Source: JBCCEJ01 sp039030335 (GTDB taxonomy: Bacteria > Pseudomonadota > Gammaproteobacteria > HK1). Taken from it: a stretch of 29,251 bases of DNA. Positions 1-8,293 of this stretch are shown here, one piece after another. The DNA is taken from positions 1 through 29,251 of the forward strand of contig JBCCEJ010000075.1 in the NCBI GenBank assembly GCA_039030335.1, written 5' to 3'. The notes below the pieces were generated by a model that saw nothing but the letters and a program-made list of their open reading frames with translations, made no database searches and was not told where the DNA came from. Numbering within the stretch: the first letter of the stretch is position 1; each line of letters opens with the position of its first letter. The position numbers and the translations under genes are program-made.

Positions 1-95
1 AAGCCAATGACAGCAATACAAGTTTACTATTGAGCCAACAGAGTTCTGTTTGCTATCTTCTTCAAGCAGTAGAAAAAGACAGAAGAGCCTAGTAG
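1..95. other. AT-rich foreign-looking left edge
   Basis: These bases are clearly AT-richer than everything that follows. They lie exactly where the minus-strand serine hydrolase loses family resemblance, just after its E-W-N-Y motif. The stretch keeps the hydrolase frame open for about 22 codons before a TAG at 27-29, giving a Phe/Leu/Lys-rich tail that does not look like a real C-terminus. It contains a small imperfect inverted repeat (37-50, six-base arms) and no recognisable gene. It could be the end of an inserted element, a recent rearrangement or an assembly chimera at a contig edge; the window alone cannot distinguish these. Confidence 0.6.
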
Positions 96-701
96 GTAAT
101 TCCATTCGGTACCTGGGTCGGCCAGCAGCGGCACCTCGGTGAGCTTGGCGACAAGCTCCGCGTTCGGTCGATCGGCCGCCTGAAAATCGATACCGCGTTC
201 GCGATAGATGGCATCGACAGGCGTGGCGTTGACGAAACCGTACGTCAGGCCGCTCGTGTGATTCATCAGCTCCCGGATGGTAAACGGGCGGCTCGCTGGG
301 CGTGTCTTCAGATCCCCGCCTTCACCGCCATCCCAGACCTGCATGTCGGCGAACGCGGGGATGAAACGCGTCACGGGGTCGTCGAGTTGGAACATGCCCT
401 GTTCGTAGAGCATCAACGCCGCAACGGTCGTGATCGGCTTGGACATCGAGTAGATGCGCACGATCGTGTCGGGCGCCATGGCCGTGCCGGTGTCGAGATC
501 GGCAAAACCAACCTGATCGCGGAACGCGACGTACCCATCGCGCATGACAGCGACACTGGCGCCAGCCAGTCGGCCGCTATCGACGTACCCGCGCATCCAC
601 GGCGAGATACGGGCGAGTCGCCCGGCGTCGAGCCCTACGGCAGCGGGCGCCCGTACCGGCATGGCACCGGGGTTGATGGTCTTGGCGGAATCCTGAGACA
701 T
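27..701 (-). pseudogene. EstB-like serine hydrolase (beta-lactamase family), 3' truncated
   Basis: This is the N-terminal half of a class C beta-lactamase-fold esterase. The nucleophile motif S-M-S-K is at residues 85-88 and the candidate catalytic Tyr is Tyr154 in S-G-L-T-Y-G-F. Family members are usually about 380-430 residues. Here the match stops at E-W-N-Y (residue 202, about base 96) and an unrelated 22-residue tail follows, so the last third of the domain, including the C-terminal active-site strand, is missing. The ATG start at 701 has a GGGAG six bases upstream. There is no obvious signal peptide, so the protein would be cytoplasmic. It lies 70 bases downstream of the FAD dehydrogenase gene on the same strand and could be co-transcribed with it. 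As it stands the product is unlikely to be active. Confidence 0.8.
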
Positions 702-771
702 GAATACTCCCTGCGACGCCGGTCATGCAAACGGCGCGCCGCGTTGTTTCGAGAATTAGTCCGGCTGAATT

Positions 772-2265
772 TCAGCCTGGGGCCGGGCCGTTCCTGGTCA
801 CGCTGTGTTCCCCCGCGCGGCGGCCTGTCACGGCCCCGCGCAGAACCGATGTCGAACCCGTGTACACGCGATAGTACAGTCCAGCGACCTCGCCGGCGGC
901 ATACAGACCGGGTATGGCCACCCCATCCATATTGATCACCCTTGCGTTCGCATCGATCTTTACCCCGCCAAATGTGAAACAGTTCGTCGCCATGATCGGC
1001 CACGCCTTGAACGGGGGCCGGTCGAGCGTACGCGCCCAGTTGGACTTGGGCGGTTCCAGGTCGCTCGTGGCTAGTCCATCAGTTGTCATCACATCAAACT
1101 GCGCAGACTGTGTGGCGGCATCCGGGCAGGCGCCGTTGTAGCTGGCGATCGTGCGGCACAAGCGCACCGGCGACACGCCCATCTGCGATGCCAGGTCGTC
1201 GATGGTGTCAGCCTCCAACGGCGGCACTCTGCTGCGCACGGCGATCTGCCAGTTGTCGACGTCATCGACGCGCGCGTCGACTATCGCATAGGCGAGTCCT
1301 TCGGGCTGGCGCATGATCTCGCGTGTCGTCTCTTCGTAGACGGCATCGATCATGGCGGCCCCTTCGTCGGTGAACCGGTCGCCGCGGCGATTCACGAGCA
1401 CGCCGAGGTGATAGGCCAGCATCACGGCCTCGGCTTCCGGCGAGCGCGGATCTACCGGCTGTGCGTGGAAGCTGCCGAAGTCGCCGCACGGGGCTGCGCC
1501 GGCCGCCAGTGCCATGCGCACACCCTCACCTCGGTTCCACTGGCCGCCACGTGCCACTGGCCGCGTGTACGTAGCCTCACGCCCCACGTAGTGCGCGAGC
1601 ATCTCCGGATTGCCCTCGAATCCGCCGCACGCCAGTACGACGTTGGGTGCCTGGAACGCCCGTGCACGGTGCTCCGAATCCACTGTATCGACTCCGCACA
1701 CCCGGCCGCTTTCGAAGCGCAGGCCGGTAGCGGTCGTATTGAAGCGCGTCGTCAGCCGTTCGCCGTAGGTCTCGGCCTTGGCAAACAGTGCCTCGAGTAA
1801 GGCCAGGCCGCCGCCGACGGGCGCCATGCGCGTGGTCGACTGTGCGATGAAGTAGTTCGGCAGAAAGTCGAAACGCGCGCCCATCTGCTCGAGCCAGCGC
1901 GCGACGCGCGGCGCCTCGTCAGCGAGCATCGCGATCACGTCCGCATCGACAAAAGGCGCGGCGCGCGCCAGCGCGGACCACTCGGCGTAGGGGGCGGCGG
2001 TTTCGGCGACCAGCGCTGGATCGGGGTGCCCGCCCGCGTTTTGCGCCAGCTTGTCGGTGAAGTCGGCGCTCACCGCATCCATCGAACTGAGACGCCAGTA
2101 CGACTCGGTATAGCGCGTATTGCCACCCCGTTCGGCCTCTGGCGAGCGCTCCAGTTGCAGCACCCGGGCGCCGCGTTCCAGGGCCGCGACGGCGGCAGAC
2201 ATACCGGCAATGCCGCTACCCACCACGATGACATCAGCGCTCTCGGTGCCTGTTGGCATAGTCAT
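772..2265 (-). CDS. FAD-dependent dehydrogenase (fumarate reductase/TcuA-like flavoprotein)
   Basis: This belongs to the FAD_binding_2 family, which includes fumarate reductase, 3-ketosteroid dehydrogenase and tricarballylate dehydrogenase flavoproteins. The N-terminal dinucleotide fold is V-V-G-S-G-I-A-G, followed by a Glu-Arg at the end of strand 2 and an R-G-G-N-T-R-Y segment typical of TcuA-like proteins. A G-D-R-F-T-D-E-G motif lies mid-protein, and the C-terminal FAD motif A-A-G-E-V-A-G-L-Y is followed by a Gly-rich segment. The frame stays open to a TTG at 2289, but the ATGs at 2265 or 2259 put the Rossmann motif at the usual distance from the N-terminus, so 2265 is preferred. No signal peptide or haem motif is seen, so it is probably a cytoplasmic soluble oxidoreductase. 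No TcuB or TcuC partner is adjacent, so the substrate is unknown. Confidence 0.85.
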   Translation of the reverse strand: MTMPTGTESADVIVVGSGIAGMSAAVAALERGARVLQLERSPEAERGGNTRYTESYWRLSSMDAVSADFTDKLAQNAGGHPDPALVAETAAPYAEWSALARAAPFVDADVIAMLADEAPRVARWLEQMGARFDFLPNYFIAQSTTRMAPVGGGLALLEALFAKAETYGERLTTRFNTTATGLRFESGRVCGVDTVDSEHRARAFQAPNVVLACGGFEGNPEMLAHYVGREATYTRPVARGGQWNRGEGVRMALAAGAAPCGDFGSFHAQPVDPRSPEAEAVMLAYHLGVLVNRRGDRFTDEGAAMIDAVYEETTREIMRQPEGLAYAIVDARVDDVDNWQIAVRSRVPPLEADTIDDLASQMGVSPVRLCRTIASYNGACPDAATQSAQFDVMTTDGLATSDLEPPKSNWARTLDRPPFKAWPIMATNCFTFGGVKIDANARVINMDGVAIPGLYAAGEVAGLYYRVYTGSTSVLRGAVTGRRAGEHSVTRNGPAPG

Positions 2266-2482
2266 CCAAAATCCAATGGCCAATCGCAAATCAGGGTAGC
2301 CATGATGCCACGCCGGGCGGGCAAGGCTGTTTGAGATGTGTTCAAACGGCCGCGCGGCCGCGTCCGGACCCGCCGTCGTTCAGTCGACGTCAAGGACGGG
2401 GAAGATGAGCATCAGGGCCGATGCCCGAAACGAGCGCGACAGGCGCGTCCTGAACACGCCAGATGCCTGGGTCAGTCCTCAC

Positions 2483-3262
2483 TCAGCCGCCTGAAGCGGA
2501 CAGACGTTGCAACATGCGTCGCGGTGACAGATACCCGTTTATCGCTTCACCGGATGCGGTAACTGAGAACGGCGTGCCTCGCAAACCGAGTTCGCGACCG
2601 AGTTTGAGATGCGCCTCAACGGGGTTGTCGCACGTGGCGGTGCCCGGGTCGTCACCAGCCTTGGCCACCGTCATGGCGTCTTGCTGGTCTTTGGAACAAT
2701 AGACGGCTACCGCCTTTCGATGACTGTCGGAGCCGAGACCCGCTCTCGGAAACAACAGATAGCGCACACGTATTCCGAGGTCGTTCAGCTGTTTCATTTC
2801 GCGATGCAGCTTGCGGCAAAATCCGCAGTCGATATCGGTAAACGTCGTCAGCGTGTACCTCGCTTCTCCTTTCGGCTCGAAGACGATCATCTCCGACTCG
2901 GGAATGGCGGCCAGCGCATCCGCCCGCTGCTCATTCTGGTAGCTGGCCGTCAGATTCTTGCGCTTGCGCAAATCGTAGAGAGGCCCGCCGAACAGGTAAC
3001 GACCATCGTCAGTCACGTAAACGACACCGGCTTCAGTGCGCAGCTCGACGATGCCCGGAACGGCGGAGGCAACTGCCTTCGCGTTCGCAAGCACGGGCAT
3101 ACGCGCACTGACACGCTCGATCAACGCGCGATACTTCTCCGTGTCGTCGGCGCGGGCCACGTCGCTTACGAGCCCGGTCAAGACCAGCAACACCAGCGGT
3201 AACACGCGCTCCAACCGAAGGCCGCAATGCCCGGTACGAACCCAAAATGTAGTAATCATCAT
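2483..3262 (-). CDS. dsbC: Periplasmic disulfide isomerase DsbC
   Basis: This is a 259-residue DsbC/DsbG-type protein that rearranges wrong disulfides in the periplasm. A hydrophobic signal segment (about residues 18-33) is followed by A-R-A-D, a likely signal peptidase I site. An N-terminal dimerisation domain (to about 105) precedes a thioredoxin domain. The active site is C146-G-F-C149, where CGYC is usual, and the cis-Pro is T230-P231. C189 and C211 are 22 residues apart, the same spacing as the structural disulfide of E. coli DsbC. The ATG at 3262 is preceded by AAGGA about six to eight bases upstream. The gene lies 152 bases downstream of ccmG/dsbE on the same strand, so the two redox proteins may share a transcript. 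Confidence 0.9.
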   Translation of the reverse strand: MMITTFWVRTGHCGLRLERVLPLVLLVLTGLVSDVARADDTEKYRALIERVSARMPVLANAKAVASAVPGIVELRTEAGVVYVTDDGRYLFGGPLYDLRKRKNLTASYQNEQRADALAAIPESEMIVFEPKGEARYTLTTFTDIDCGFCRKLHREMKQLNDLGIRVRYLLFPRAGLGSDSHRKAVAVYCSKDQQDAMTVAKAGDDPGTATCDNPVEAHLKLGRELGLRGTPFSVTASGEAINGYLSPRRMLQRLSASGG

Positions 3263-3414
3263 CCAAGTCCTTACCGACGAGGCACGGAGCCAAAGACGGT
3301 TCCCATCTGGCGGGATTGGTCCTGACTGTAAGTAGTGCGGAGCCTGTTCAGTTTGCCCATGACCGTCCAGGCCACCGAACCGCGCTGTGTCGGACGGCTA
3401 CTGCGAGCCGTGGC

Positions 3415-3975
3415 TCAGCCAGACGCCTCCGGGGCCGCTTCGCGAGGCGCTGTCTGCAGCGCCTCGATGAGCGGCAGGATCTTCTCTTCCATGAGTTGCG
3501 GAGTCAGCTGTCCTACTTGCTTGAGCTGCACGACACCGTTGCGGTCGACCACGAATGTCTCGGGCACGCCGTAGACTCCCCAGTCGATACTGGCACGCCC
3601 ATCCTGGTCGACCAGCGTCACGGTGTAGGGGTTCCCGAGCGCGCGCAGCCAGCGCTTGGCGTCGGGTCCCGCATCCTTGTAGTTCATACCGATGATCCGC
3701 ACCTTGCCCGAGCGCGCGAGGTCGACCAGCAGTTGATGCTCATACCGGCATGCCTCACACCAGCTCGCCCAAACATTGACCAGTGATACCTCGCCTTTGA
3801 GGTAGGCCTCGGTTATCCGGCGGTCGGGCTGCGACAACGCAGGCAGGGAGAAAGCCGGCGCTGGCTTGCCGATGAACGGTGACGGGATGGCGCGCGGATC
3901 GTTGGTCAGCCCGAAACCGAGCAGGCCCAGCAGGGCTACGATCACAACTACCGGGACGACGACGATCGTTTTCAT
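3415..3975 (-). CDS. dsbE: CcmG/DsbE-type thiol:disulfide oxidoreductase
   Basis: This is a membrane-anchored periplasmic thioredoxin, the type that keeps apocytochrome c cysteines reduced for haem attachment. An N-terminal transmembrane anchor spans about residues 3-23. The active site is W-A-S-W-C73-E-A-C76, and Y-G-V-P-E-T-F contains the cis-Pro loop and the Glu characteristic of CcmG. The length of 186 residues fits the family. The open frame extends to 4089, but the ATG at 3975 gives the standard N-terminus with AAGG upstream and drops 38 unsupported residues. No other ccm genes are visible on either side, so it is an orphan copy. With dsbC next to it, a TlpA-like general reductant role is possible. 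Confidence 0.88.
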   Translation of the reverse strand: MKTIVVVPVVVIVALLGLLGFGLTNDPRAIPSPFIGKPAPAFSLPALSQPDRRITEAYLKGEVSLVNVWASWCEACRYEHQLLVDLARSGKVRIIGMNYKDAGPDAKRWLRALGNPYTVTLVDQDGRASIDWGVYGVPETFVVDRNGVVQLKQVGQLTPQLMEEKILPLIEALQTAPREAAPEASG

Positions 3976-4283
3976 CGCAACCTTAAAGTGCCGGCCAGCC
4001 GCGAGCTGACGGGGAGCCGAGTATACCAAGGCCGGATACCATCCAGACCAGACGCTCAGCGTGGAGCGGGGCGAACCGGACAAAAGCACCGGGCCTCTGG
4101 CACTCCGACGGCGCTCGCCAGCCGAAGTTCCGAGCGTTCATCGTCAGCTGACCAAACGCATGTTGGCCGCCGACTGCGTGTTCTCCACTAGCCACGATGC
4201 CGGCACCGACGACAATTTGGCGGGTTCGGCGACCTGCCGCGCGCAACCGGAGCACATGCCGCTCCGGTAGCATTGGCAAACGG
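3976..4283. other. Intergenic region between ccmG and gacA-like gene
   Basis: This 308-base stretch has no convincing gene on either strand; the short open frames in it have no recognisable domain or ribosome site. It holds the leader of the ccmG/dsbE gene and, beside the regulator stop codon, the hairpin at 4246-4268. Confidence 0.6.
4246..4268 (-). terminator. Hairpin downstream of the gacA-like gene
   Basis: A perfect eight-base stem (ACCGGAGC/GCTCCGGT) encloses a seven-base loop. It begins 16 bases after the stop codon of the response regulator. In the minus direction it is followed by TTGCGCG rather than a run of T, so it is not a classical intrinsic terminator. Its position still suggests a transcript end or a 3' stabilising hairpin. 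Confidence 0.45.
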
Positions 4284-4919
4284 CTAGAGTTCCAGCAGGC
4301 CGTACCGTACGGCCATGTGCACCAGCTCGACGTCTGAATTGACTTCGAGCTTGCGGCAAACGCGCGTGCGGTAGGTACTCACGGTCTTCGGACTGATACA
4401 AAGCTGATTAGCGATCTGAGACTGGCTGTGCGCCTGACTGACCATCAGCAGTACCTGCAGTTCGCGACTGGACAGGTCGTTGATCGGCGAACGCCTGCCA
4501 TCCATGCCACTGGCAACCAGCGATGAGGCGACTTCCGCATTCACGAACCTTTGACCGTGCGTAACGCTGTGCACGGCATTGACGAGTTCGGCCGGGGTGC
4601 ACGATTTACTGAGATAACCGCACGCGCCCGCCTCCATCATCTGCATCGGCAACGGCCCTTCCGAGCGTGCACTCATTCCCACGATCTTCAGATCCGGGTG
4701 ACGCCGATGCAGTCGACGCGTGGTCTCGAGACCGCCAAGGCCAGGAACGGCGGCGTCCATCAGCAGACAATCCGGGGTCTTGTCCCTTACCGCTCGCAGT
4801 GTGTCCTCACCGCTGGCCGCTTCAGCTACTACGGCAAAGTCTGCGACTTCATCCAACAACCGCCTCAGACCTGCACGCACGACCGTGTGCGCATCCGCAA
4901 TGGCAATCTTCGTCATCAT
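4284..4919 (-). CDS. gacA: GacA/UvrY-like LuxR-family response regulator
   Basis: This is a two-domain NarL/FixJ regulator of 211 residues. The receiver domain has phospho-acceptor Asp55 (L-L-M-D), the conserved Ser83 and Lys105 (G-Y-L-S-K). The second acidic residue of the usual D-D pair is Ala10 (I-A-D-A-H), which is uncommon. The C-terminal LuxR helix-turn-helix (L-S-S-R-E-L-Q onward, with S-P-K-T-V-S-T-Y-R) and the S-D-V-E-L tail closely resemble GacA/UvrY, which activate CsrA/RsmA-titrating small RNAs with a BarA/GacS kinase. The ATG at 4919 has AAGGAG eight bases upstream; the longer frame to 4946 is not needed. No kinase and no downstream uvrC are present, so the usual gacA-uvrC linkage is absent and the orthology is inferred from sequence only. 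Confidence 0.82.
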   Translation of the reverse strand: MMTKIAIADAHTVVRAGLRRLLDEVADFAVVAEAASGEDTLRAVRDKTPDCLLMDAAVPGLGGLETTRRLHRRHPDLKIVGMSARSEGPLPMQMMEAGACGYLSKSCTPAELVNAVHSVTHGQRFVNAEVASSLVASGMDGRRSPINDLSSRELQVLLMVSQAHSQSQIANQLCISPKTVSTYRTRVCRKLEVNSDVELVHMAVRYGLLEL

Positions 4920-5442
4920 CAAATGTACTCCTTGGTTTCCCTGCACGATGTTCTCTTGAAGCGCGTTTTGATGCGCTCTTGGAACTTGTTGATTTACGTG
5001 AGCCGACCGGACCCGGTAAGAGGGCTGGCGGTCGTTGATTTTCGTTTGCCCCGACCGTACCCGGGGCTTCGCACTCGAGATGCGGCAGTCGCAGCTTTGT
5101 TGTAATTCCCTTGTGCTGCGCCCTGCGGCGCCGATGCCCGTAGTCAGGCACTGCCTGCTCGCCTGGCAGCTGCGTCATCCAGCTCTTTACCTTGTGACCT
5201 CCTCCTGCAGGTGATCCCGTTGTCGCGGCGTATGCGCGGCACCTGCCTGGTAACTATATTCCTGAGCCTGAAAGCGCGTGTGCAAAATCACACGAGGATT
5301 TCAATTCCTGGCAGTTTTTACAGGATGGCCGGCCAAGGCGTGATACAACCGTGCGCCCGAACCGTGTCAGGCCGTTGTATAGAGCCGGCGAGCTACGGGT
5401 ATCGCCGACCAGGCCGGCGTGCGCGAACGCAGTCGCGTGCGG
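4920..5442. other. 523-base intergenic region upstream of the gacA-like gene
   Basis: No protein gene is supported here; the open frames are short and lack start signals. Two structures are visible. A perfect six-base hairpin (5277-5294, CGTGTG/CACACG with an A-rich loop) sits in an unusually AT-rich patch (about 5255-5330). An inverted repeat ATACAAC/GTTGTAT lies at 5343-5380. The region should contain the promoter of the regulator and the transcript end of the exporter-glycosylase operon. A small RNA is possible, but I found no repeated GGA-loop pattern to support a CsrB/RsmZ type. Confidence 0.5.
5343..5380. repeat. Inverted repeat with seven-base arms
   Basis: ATACAAC (5343-5349) and GTTGTAT (5374-5380) are perfect complements 24 bases apart, about 60 bases beyond the stop codon of the DNA glycosylase gene. 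It could be a hairpin in the 3' end of that transcript or a binding site. No T-run follows on either strand. Confidence 0.3.
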
Positions 5443-5970
5443 TCATACGGCGCTTCGATCGTGCACAGTTTCCAGCACGGCACGCCACGCATCGAGTTTC
5501 GCTTCGAAGTTCAAACTGGCGTGCGCAGGGCTGGTCGATGGCAGACGAGTCAACTGAAGGCGACGCCCGGCGAGCCTCGGTAGTGCGTGTCGGCGGAACA
5601 TCTGCTCTGACTTCGCACCGTTGAAGCACACTGCGTCAATCACCGGGCAACTGTCGAACAAGCCCGGAAAATCATTGACGGTCGCGGTCGCGTCCACGAT
5701 GGCGGCATCCAGACTGCCCGGCCGCTCGCACTCACGCAGTACATCCCAGAGCGCAATACCGTTGGCCGTTAACGCCGCGCAGCGTTGCTCATACGGTAAG
5801 CCCGCGTCGAAACCCAGCAGCGTTCCCATGATGGGCCAGAACGCATTGCGCGGATGCGCGTAGTACTGCTGCGCCTTGAGTGAGTCCTGCCCGGGCATGC
5901 TGCCGAGCACCAGTACCCGGGCATCCGGGCGTGCGATCGGCTCGAAGCTCCGGGCCAGATCAGCGGTCAT
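5443..5970 (-). CDS. DNA-deoxyinosine/uracil glycosylase, UDG family 6 (HDG)
   Basis: This 175-residue base-excision repair enzyme belongs to the uracil-DNA glycosylase superfamily, hypoxanthine-DNA glycosylase branch. It would remove deaminated bases such as hypoxanthine. The first active-site motif is L-G-S-M-P-G-Q-D-S near residue 22, followed by Y-Y-A-H-P-R-N-A-F-W. The C-terminal motif is L-P-S-T-S-P-A-H-A, where S-P-A-N-A is common. The ATG at 5970 gives the family's normal N-terminus; the longer frame to 6123 only overlaps DUF429 out of frame. The start lies 11 bases inside the end of the DUF429 gene, so the two are almost certainly translationally coupled. No membrane segment is seen; it is cytoplasmic. 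Confidence 0.9.
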   Translation of the reverse strand: MTADLARSFEPIARPDARVLVLGSMPGQDSLKAQQYYAHPRNAFWPIMGTLLGFDAGLPYEQRCAALTANGIALWDVLRECERPGSLDAAIVDATATVNDFPGLFDSCPVIDAVCFNGAKSEQMFRRHALPRLAGRRLQLTRLPSTSPAHASLNFEAKLDAWRAVLETVHDRSAV

Positions 5971-6703
5971 GCGCGCCCGCCCCGACGGTGCACGTCGGAT
6001 TCGTACCAAAGCACATCCGCATCGGCAGCCCGGCCGCGTCGAGCGTGGGCTTGTCCGGGAACGTCTCCAGGTCTCTCGTGCTGGCAGCCAGCGCGTTGAC
6101 GAATGCATCGACGATATCGTCACGCGCTACACCGCGGCCGCGCGACCAGCGCCTGGCCGCGGACACCGCGAGCCGCGCGCCAGGCCAGAACTGTTCGAGC
6201 ACCGCGATGCGCTCTTCGAATCCCGCTTCCGTACGCTTCGGCGCTTGCATCGGCGTGTGCCCTGCCAGTGCCCAGAAACACACCTCGGGATGCGCTTCGT
6301 AAAGCACCTGAACGGCGTGCGGGTCTCGGCGTACCAGTTCATCGACTTCCCGGATCTTCGGGAGGATGTGATAGGCCTGCTTGCTGAGGCCGGTACCGAC
6401 CGCGGCGCGATTGAGCGTCAGTGCCTGCGCATAATCCGCGGCCGCGAGCGTCGCCCGGGCCGGGGTTGCAAACACGCTCGAGCGGCGCGGCCCGAGCACC
6501 CTGCGAGCCAAACGGTCACACGAGCGTCCGGCTGGGGGGGCATCAGCGAGTCCGATCGGCATGTCGATGAAGAGCCGCTCTGGCGGCGAGACCTCATTTG
6601 CGAGTGCGCTCAGGTCGGTCACGACACCGTGCCGGTAGCTGTGCGGTTCGAGCTGGACAAAAAACCAGCCGCCGGCGCAACCGTCCACTCCGGTACCGCG
6701 CAC
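5960..6703 (-). CDS. DUF429 family protein (RNase H-like fold)
   Basis: The N-terminal G-V-D-G-C-A-G-G-W, the F-I-D-M-P-I-G-L motif and the central P-R-R-S-S-V-F segment identify a DUF429 protein, a family of unknown biochemical role predicted to have an RNase H-like nuclease fold. The acidic residues in the first two motifs, D7 and the Asp of I-D-M-P, and the A-R-D-D-I-V-D-A motif near the C-terminus would be the metal ligands in such a fold. The start is GTG at 6703. It begins one base after the stop codon of the MFS gene, whose sequence may also supply ribosome-binding context, and the gene ends overlapping the glycosylase. A nucleic-acid role fits the glycosylase partner but is inference. 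Confidence 0.85.
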   Translation of the reverse strand: MRGTGVDGCAGGWFFVQLEPHSYRHGVVTDLSALANEVSPPERLFIDMPIGLADAPPAGRSCDRLARRVLGPRRSSVFATPARATLAAADYAQALTLNRAAVGTGLSKQAYHILPKIREVDELVRRDPHAVQVLYEAHPEVCFWALAGHTPMQAPKRTEAGFEERIAVLEQFWPGARLAVSAARRWSRGRGVARDDIVDAFVNALAASTRDLETFPDKPTLDAAGLPMRMCFGTNPTCTVGAGAHDR

Positions 6704-6704
6704 C

Positions 6705-8249
6705 TCAGGACGCCTGTGCGCGCTGCGCGCGCCAAAGCAGGAATGCCGGCACGCCGGCGAACAGGATCACCGCCGTCAGCAACAGGAAGCCGTCGCGCCA
6801 GGCCAACGCGTCGGCTTGCGCCGACACGGATGCGCGGAGGAAATTCATCGCAACCTGACCGGCCAAGACATCCGGAAGACCGCTCGGCAACAGCAGCTCG
6901 CGGGCGCTGTCCAGAAAGCTCGCCGTCGTGTCGTTGGCCGCTGTCTGGGTCATCGCCAGATTATGGGCGTGCTGACTCGTACGCGATTCGATGGCGGCGA
7001 CCATGCAGTTGATCCCGAAGGCGCCACCCATCTGCCGGAAGAAGTTGATCGTTCCGGAAGCACGGTTGATGTCTTTGGGCGGAATCGCCCGGATCGCCGT
7101 CGCCGTGATCGACGGCCCCATGAACGAATGTCCGAGACGGCAGAAAATCGCCAGGATCAGCAGGAGCGCGATGGGCGTATTCGCGTCCCCGCGCGACAAC
7201 GACACTGTGCCGACCACAAAGAGCGCGATGCCCGTGTAGATGAGCAGCAGCGGCGGCACCCGGTCGGCCATGCGTCCGACCATGATCGTCGCGAGGCTCG
7301 ACAGGATCCCGGCCGGCAGCAGAACGAGCCCGGCGGATGACGGCGTCAGGTTCAGCACCAGCTGACCGAACACCGGTATGGCGTAAGCCGTACTGAAATT
7401 CGCCATACCGAACACGATCGCCAGCGCGATGGCCGACGCGAAGCGCGGATCTGCGAACAACGAGAAATCGAGCAGCCGGTTGGCCCGGTGCTGTTGCGTC
7501 AGGATGAACGCGAGTGTCGCCGACAGTCCGACTCCCCAATACGTCAATACGATACTGGACGACCAACCCTCGCGATGACCGTTCGCGATCGCGGACATCA
7601 GTCCCATCAGCGCCAGACAGAGCAGCCCATAACCCCACCAGTCGAATGGTGTCTTCTCGCGCGGGCCCTGCTCCTCCGGCATGAATAGCGCCCCGAGCAC
7701 CAGGGAAACGCCGATAAACGGCAGCGATATGAGGAAAATCCAGCGCCAGCCGAGCAGGTCTGTTGTGATTCCGCCAACGACCGGCCCGAAGCCCACGGCC
7801 AGACCCAGCATGCCGACGTAGAGCCCGATCGCGCGCCCACGCTGTTCGGGCGGATACAGGCTGATGATCGTAGTCATGACGAGCGGCTGGATGATGCCCG
7901 CGCAAAAGCCCTGAATGACTCGCCCCGCGATCAGAATCTCGATGGTTGGCGCGAGTGCGCAGGTAAGGCCCGCACCCACGAATACGAGCATGACCATCGA
8001 ATAGGACGCGCGCCGTCCAAACACGGCTACAAACCACGCGGCCAGCAGCTGACTCGCAGTCATTGTCGCGATGTACGCGGTGGCCAGGAACTGCGCGGTG
8101 TCCTGCCCGACCCCGAACGCGCCCATGACGTCCGGGATGGCCACGTTGGTGATCGTGCCACCGAGCACCATGACGAAGCCGGCGATAAGACCGGTCGTCA
8201 TGGCGAGCAGACGAAGTCGCTTGGAGAGCGCTCCGGGTTCCTCAGCCAT
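6705..8249 (-). CDS. DHA2-type MFS drug exporter (EmrB-like)
   Basis: This is a 514-residue major facilitator of the 14-helix DHA2 class. Motif A (G-R-R-A-S-Y near residue 80) and the antiporter motif C (G-L-A-V-G-F-G-P-V-V-G-G near residue 155) are both clear. The first helix contains T-N-V-A-I-P-D-V, typical of EmrB. The protein would sit in the inner membrane and export hydrophobic compounds by proton antiport together with the HlyD adaptor encoded 44 bases upstream. A TolC-type outer membrane channel is not encoded nearby and would have to be shared from elsewhere. The ATG at 8249 lacks a clear Shine-Dalgarno. The substrate cannot be predicted from the sequence. Confidence 0.93.
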   Translation of the reverse strand: MAEEPGALSKRLRLLAMTTGLIAGFVMVLGGTITNVAIPDVMGAFGVGQDTAQFLATAYIATMTASQLLAAWFVAVFGRRASYSMVMLVFVGAGLTCALAPTIEILIAGRVIQGFCAGIIQPLVMTTIISLYPPEQRGRAIGLYVGMLGLAVGFGPVVGGITTDLLGWRWIFLISLPFIGVSLVLGALFMPEEQGPREKTPFDWWGYGLLCLALMGLMSAIANGHREGWSSSIVLTYWGVGLSATLAFILTQQHRANRLLDFSLFADPRFASAIALAIVFGMANFSTAYAIPVFGQLVLNLTPSSAGLVLLPAGILSSLATIMVGRMADRVPPLLLIYTGIALFVVGTVSLSRGDANTPIALLLILAIFCRLGHSFMGPSITATAIRAIPPKDINRASGTINFFRQMGGAFGINCMVAAIESRTSQHAHNLAMTQTAANDTTASFLDSARELLLPSGLPDVLAGQVAMNFLRASVSAQADALAWRDGFLLLTAVILFAGVPAFLLWRAQRAQAS

Positions 8250-8293
8250 ATGGGCGTTGCATCGAAGTCACGCAGAAGTCTCCGGCGGCGCCC

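Noticed and set aside
2347..2360. A 14-base palindrome CGGCCGCGCGGCCG downstream of dsbC
   Set aside because: It is pure GC sequence with no loop or T-run, easily expected by chance in this composition, and not suitably placed as a terminator.
4920..5442. A CsrB/RsmZ-type small RNA beside the GacA-like gene
   Set aside because: Only scattered GGA triplets are present, without the repeated hairpin-loop GGA pattern, and no GacA-box-like palindrome was found.
5876..7012. A 378-residue plus-strand open frame
   Set aside because: It is antisense to the glycosylase, DUF429 and MFS genes; its Arg-rich translation has no domain and is explained by codon bias on the opposite strand.
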